From Caecitellus pseudoparvulus (taxonomy: Eukaryota > Bigyra: Bicosoecida): a DNA stretch of 64,000 bases. The notes beneath the pieces were generated by a model. The model did no database searches, had not been told where the DNA came from, and saw only the letters and a list, made by a program, of their open reading frames with translations. This document shows positions 61,236 to 64,000 of this stretch, one piece after another. The position numbers and the translations under genes were made by a program. The stretch lies in NCBI GenBank assembly GCA_965644315.1, contig CBFFRQ010000043.1, positions 62,001-126,000 of the forward strand. The letters run 5' to 3'. The stretch's first letter is position 1; every line of letters starts with the position of its first letter.

Positions 61236-63668
61236 TCACCGCCTCGCGGCCCGGTTCGCCGCCAGTTTGGCCTGGTGCTCTGCCTCGCTCTTGGCGCGAA
61301 TGACGCGTTTCTTCTTCTTCTTCCGCCGCCCAACGTGGGCCTCATTGTGTCCCTGTGGAGCCAGCTGCTGCCACGCGGCCTGCCCTGCCGCCGCGGGGTG
61401 TGGGGCGCGGCGCTGGGGCGGCGGGGCAGGCCGCGGGTGGACCGGGGGCGGCACGACAGACGAGTTGGGCAGCGCTGCTGCCTCCCCTGCGAAGTCAAAC
61501 GAGTGCTCATCGAAGCCCATGTCTCGAGGCGGCACTGGCGCGGGCAGCGGGGCAGGCGCACTGTGGACAGGCGGCCCGGAGGTGCGGTGCGCAAACCGAT
61601 CCAGGCCGGCGGGCCACCCCCACTGAAAATGCTGCTGCCCCGCGATGTTGTGCGGCCAGCCCCCCGCCCCTGCCCCCTTGCTCTTCCCCGAGGGGGTGTG
61701 GTCTAGGTACACGTAGCCTGCATGCACGTGCGCAAGGCCGTTCACGTGCCCTGGCTGCGCCGCGGCCATGCGCACAGGCTCCATGGCTTGCCGCTCGGCT
61801 ACCTCCCCACGGAACAAGTGCTCCATGGGCGCCGTGATGCAGCGCGCCGTGATGGATGCCATGAGCTCCTCTTCAATGCGTGGATCGAGCTCTGGCGTGA
61901 GTGGCAGCGGCGCCGCGGCTCCTGCAGCGCGAGGAAACAGCCCGATGCTCTTGGCTGTCGCGGCGGCACTCCACGTTTCCGGTGCACGCGCACAGTACAG
62001 CGCGTGGTTCAGGAGGCTCTCAAAGGGGTGCAGGCAGTGCCACTCCACGCCGGTGCTGCACCATGGACAGGGCTCAAACGCCAGCCCGCCCGTCCAGTGT
62101 CCGCCCCGGTGCCCAGCTGCGTTCAGCTGAGCGGCGCATTCTTGCGTATGCCGCGCCTTGTTCGTGGCACGCATGACGCTGCCAGTGGCGCAGCACGAAC
62201 ACTTGTACATGACGCGGTACTTGAGCGCTTCCTGGGCATCACTGCCGGTGATGTCCAGCGTCTGCCCGCCGGCGCCTGCGTGCGGGGCGTCGTCGTCTTC
62301 CCCCAAATGCCGCTTGCGCCGCACGCTGTACTTCCTGGCTTCCACCTCCAGCTGGGTCTGCCTGCGCAGCTGCTCCAGGTGTTCCTCCACTTCTTGGGCC
62401 TCCCGTGCACGGGACATGTGGGCGCGCTGTGCAGCCTGCAAGCCCTTGCGCAGGCTGTCAGCACGCTGTGCGTCCGAGCTGGTCGCAACGACCGACGAGC
62501 CTTCCAAGCGGGACCGATCGCGCTCGCGCTGCTGCTCCGCTGCCAGGATCCTCTGCTGCCGGCTGATTTGCGCCTTCAAGTCTGCTTCCCGGCGCTTCAA
62601 GCTACGCGCCGCGGTGAGCGTTTGGAAGCCCAGTGCGTGCTGCACCTGCATGTCCCGCCGCTGCTGCTTCAACTGCTCCTTCAACGCCGACGCCTGCACA
62701 ACCTGCTCGAACCGCCTCCAGTACGTCGTGCCGTAGGAAATGAGCAGTTCTTCCCCCGCCCGGATGTCCCGCTTGGGGCTGTACAGCAGCAGGGGCAGTC
62801 CCGCCACAAAGGCACCCCCTGCCTCAACATTTGGCTCCACCCGCTGCCCGTCGGAGCCCACCATGCCCTTTGGGTCGTTCACCAGCCCCAGGACGTTGCG
62901 GAAGGTACTGCCATCCAGGCACATGCGAAAGAGGGGGCACCCTGCCTTGCGCTGCAGCTGCGTTTGTTCCGCCGCACTGCTGCGTTTCGGCACGTGCCAC
63001 GTCGCAGGCACGAGGGCAGGCACTGCGTCACCCATCACCAGCGTCTCGTACACGTACGTGAACGCGAAATCGCCGGCATGCAGCATGAACTTGTCGTAGT
63101 GCTGCTCAGTCAGCATGACGCCTCCGTAGCACGCCAGCAGGCAGCTGCCTGCCTCCAAGTCTCTGCCCGCCACCACGCCGTGCCCACCCACGCAGGGGTG
63201 TGCTGGGTCGCTGATGCGCTGCACGCGGAGCTGGCCGTCCCCCGAAGCACCACAGTTGCGCGCCAGTGCCTGGGCCACCTGCTCATCCCAGGCACTGCCT
63301 TCCCCTGAGCACAGCTGCCAGGCACTGCGTTGGTTGGGCGGCACCCACGCGGGCGCCTGGCACCTGCGCAGGTCTGCCAGGGACAGGGCCGGGCGCAGCG
63401 TCCACAGCCGGTCCCCCCGCCGACCGGACAACATGCCGTCCACTTCCAGGCGCCGCAATTCGACCCCAGGCAGCACTTCGTTGTACTTTGCTGCTGGGAA
63501 GTGCAGCTGCTGGCCGTCGCGGTCCGTGGCCAGGCACAGCAGTGGCTTGGCTGCCAGGAAGAACCGGTTCAGCAAGGTGTCCGAAATGAGAATGCCATGT
63601 GCACAGCCCAGGTAGTGCTCGCTATCGAACGTGCCTTGGCCGCCCTCTGCCGTGTCTGAGGCTGCCAT
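61236..63668 (-). CDS. SET-domain protein with coiled coil and Cys-rich module
   Basis: Single exon, 810 residues from the ATG at 63668 (a longer frame opens at 63746). The SET region spans about residues 160-340: GHGVVAGRDLEAGSCLLACYGGVML, PLFRMCLDGSTFRNVLGLVNDP, then EPNVEAGGAFVAGLPLLLYSPKRDIRAGEELLISYGTTYW. The NH-like motif reads EPNVE rather than NHS.xPN, and the terminal GEELLISYG matches the GEELT.DYG motif. A charged coiled coil follows (about 350-480) and a module with CSCC, HTQEC, CPWC and HCLHPFESLLNHALYC, probably zinc-binding. The tail is Pro-rich and ends in a poly-Lys nuclear signal. It may methylate a nuclear substrate; histone specificity is unknown. Confidence 0.75.
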   Translation of the reverse strand: MAASDTAEGGQGTFDSEHYLGCAHGILISDTLLNRFFLAAKPLLCLATDRDGQQLHFPAAKYNEVLPGVELRRLEVDGMLSGRRGDRLWTLRPALSLADLRRCQAPAWVPPNQRSAWQLCSGEGSAWDEQVAQALARNCGASGDGQLRVQRISDPAHPCVGGHGVVAGRDLEAGSCLLACYGGVMLTEQHYDKFMLHAGDFAFTYVYETLVMGDAVPALVPATWHVPKRSSAAEQTQLQRKAGCPLFRMCLDGSTFRNVLGLVNDPKGMVGSDGQRVEPNVEAGGAFVAGLPLLLYSPKRDIRAGEELLISYGTTYWRRFEQVVQASALKEQLKQQRRDMQVQHALGFQTLTAARSLKRREADLKAQISRQQRILAAEQQRERDRSRLEGSSVVATSSDAQRADSLRKGLQAAQRAHMSRAREAQEVEEHLEQLRRQTQLEVEARKYSVRRKRHLGEDDDAPHAGAGGQTLDITGSDAQEALKYRVMYKCSCCATGSVMRATNKARHTQECAAQLNAAGHRGGHWTGGLAFEPCPWCSTGVEWHCLHPFESLLNHALYCARAPETWSAAATAKSIGLFPRAAGAAAPLPLTPELDPRIEEELMASITARCITAPMEHLFRGEVAERQAMEPVRMAAAQPGHVNGLAHVHAGYVYLDHTPSGKSKGAGAGGWPHNIAGQQHFQWGWPAGLDRFAHRTSGPPVHSAPAPLPAPVPPRDMGFDEHSFDFAGEAAALPNSSVVPPPVHPRPAPPPQRRAPHPAAAGQAAWQQLAPQGHNEAHVGRRKKKKKRVIRAKSEAEHQAKLAANRAARR

Positions 63669-63939
63669 GCCGGTCCGCGTTTCGCGTTGAAACGCGGCGA
63701 ACAGAACCGTCCTTCTCTGCACAAAATCACATCCACCTAAAAGCACATTCGCTGTGCTAAAATGAAATGCGCCTCGTCAATCATGGTGCTTTGCCTGCCT
63801 TGCCCGCCCACTGTGCCTTGCCTGCGCCACTGAACGTGGGAAGTGATTCAGGTCACTCATTGCTCGGACATAGCGGCCTCGTTGAGAGACCCCTCGAAGG
63901 CACGCACTGTTTGGAAGCCACACCCCCGCAACGACCAGC
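63669..63939. promoter_or_regulatory. divergent intergenic region
   Basis: 271 bases between the SET gene (-) and the next gene (+). It is AT-rich at 63720-63790 (CTAAAAGCACATTC, CTAAAATGAAATGCGCC), like other divergent regions here. No gene is recognised. Confidence 0.35.
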
Positions 63940-64000
63940 ATGAGCGCGACTGGCTCCCAGCTGCTGAAGCTGCGGTCGAGGCTGGCGCAGACCAAGGACG
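63940..64000 (+). CDS. start of a further gene, cut by the window end
   Basis: An ATG at 63940 in a favourable context (CAACGACCAGCATGAGC) opens a frame reading MSATGSQLLKLRSRLAQTKD to the edge. The start is weakly supported; only 20 residues are visible and no family can be named. Confidence 0.45.
   Translation, partial: MSATGSQLLKLRSRLAQTKD

Noticed and set aside
1-64000. CRISPR arrays, rRNA, transposase or reverse transcriptase genes
   Set aside because: None was seen on either strand; the only tandem repeats are the Sel1-coding arrays.

Overview
The window is nuclear DNA of a GC-rich unicellular eukaryote. Most genes are split by short GT-AG introns (about 65-140 bases) whose boundaries I placed by hand from reading-frame and phase continuity. 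The gene content is exclusively eukaryotic: AP-4 epsilon, PIG-U, ATE1, DONSON, NuSAP-like, FAM98-like, ARMC1-like, an RBR ubiquitin ligase and SET and kinase proteins. A CFAP96-like gene suggests a flagellate. I see no photosynthesis gene, rRNA, tRNA, CRISPR array, transposase or reverse transcriptase. The lineage cannot be fixed from the window. The mix of animal-like genes (ARMC1, FAM98, NuSAP, CFAP96) and the absence of plastid genes would fit a heterotrophic flagellate, but a microalga is not excluded.

Layout. 1-11360: partial membrane protein (-), Ran-binding-domain/galactokinase fusion (+), ANP32-like LRR protein (+), Pro/Ser-rich protein (+), secreted repeat protein (-), PIG-U (+), ankyrin-RBR ligase (-). 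11568-18595: disordered protein (-), kinase with a CaaX end (+), acidic protein with a CaaX end (+). 18692-27019 is a run of minus-strand genes: LYR/YccV fusion, ARMC1-like, ATE1, membrane-anchored ankyrin-kinase, FAM98-like. 27493-34813: acylated LRR protein (+), coiled-coil protein (-), CFAP96-like (-), GPH-type sugar transporter (+). 35202-42824 (-): SUGCT-like CoA-transferase, then two paralogous Sel1-repeat proteins with a broken copy of the SUGCT 5' end between them, the trace of a segmental duplication. 43234-52779: NuSAP-like (+), DONSON (+), two SDR paralogues in inverted orientation, GT11 glycosyltransferase (+). 52820-64000: unknown conserved protein (-), AP-4 epsilon (-), acylated ankyrin protein (+), CinA/nucleotidylyltransferase fusion (-), SET-domain protein (-), and the start of one more gene (+).

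Genes are packed tightly. Convergent neighbours are 10-60 bases apart, and one pair overlaps by 86 coding bases. Divergent neighbours share intergenic promoter regions of about 115-770 bases. Neighbouring genes do not form a pathway. Recurring themes are lipid-anchored or membrane-tethered signalling proteins (two N-terminal MGxxC or MGC proteins, two C-terminal CaaX proteins, one transmembrane kinase) and unusual domain fusions (RanBD1-GALK, LYR-YccV, ANK-RBR, CinA-nucleotidylyltransferase).
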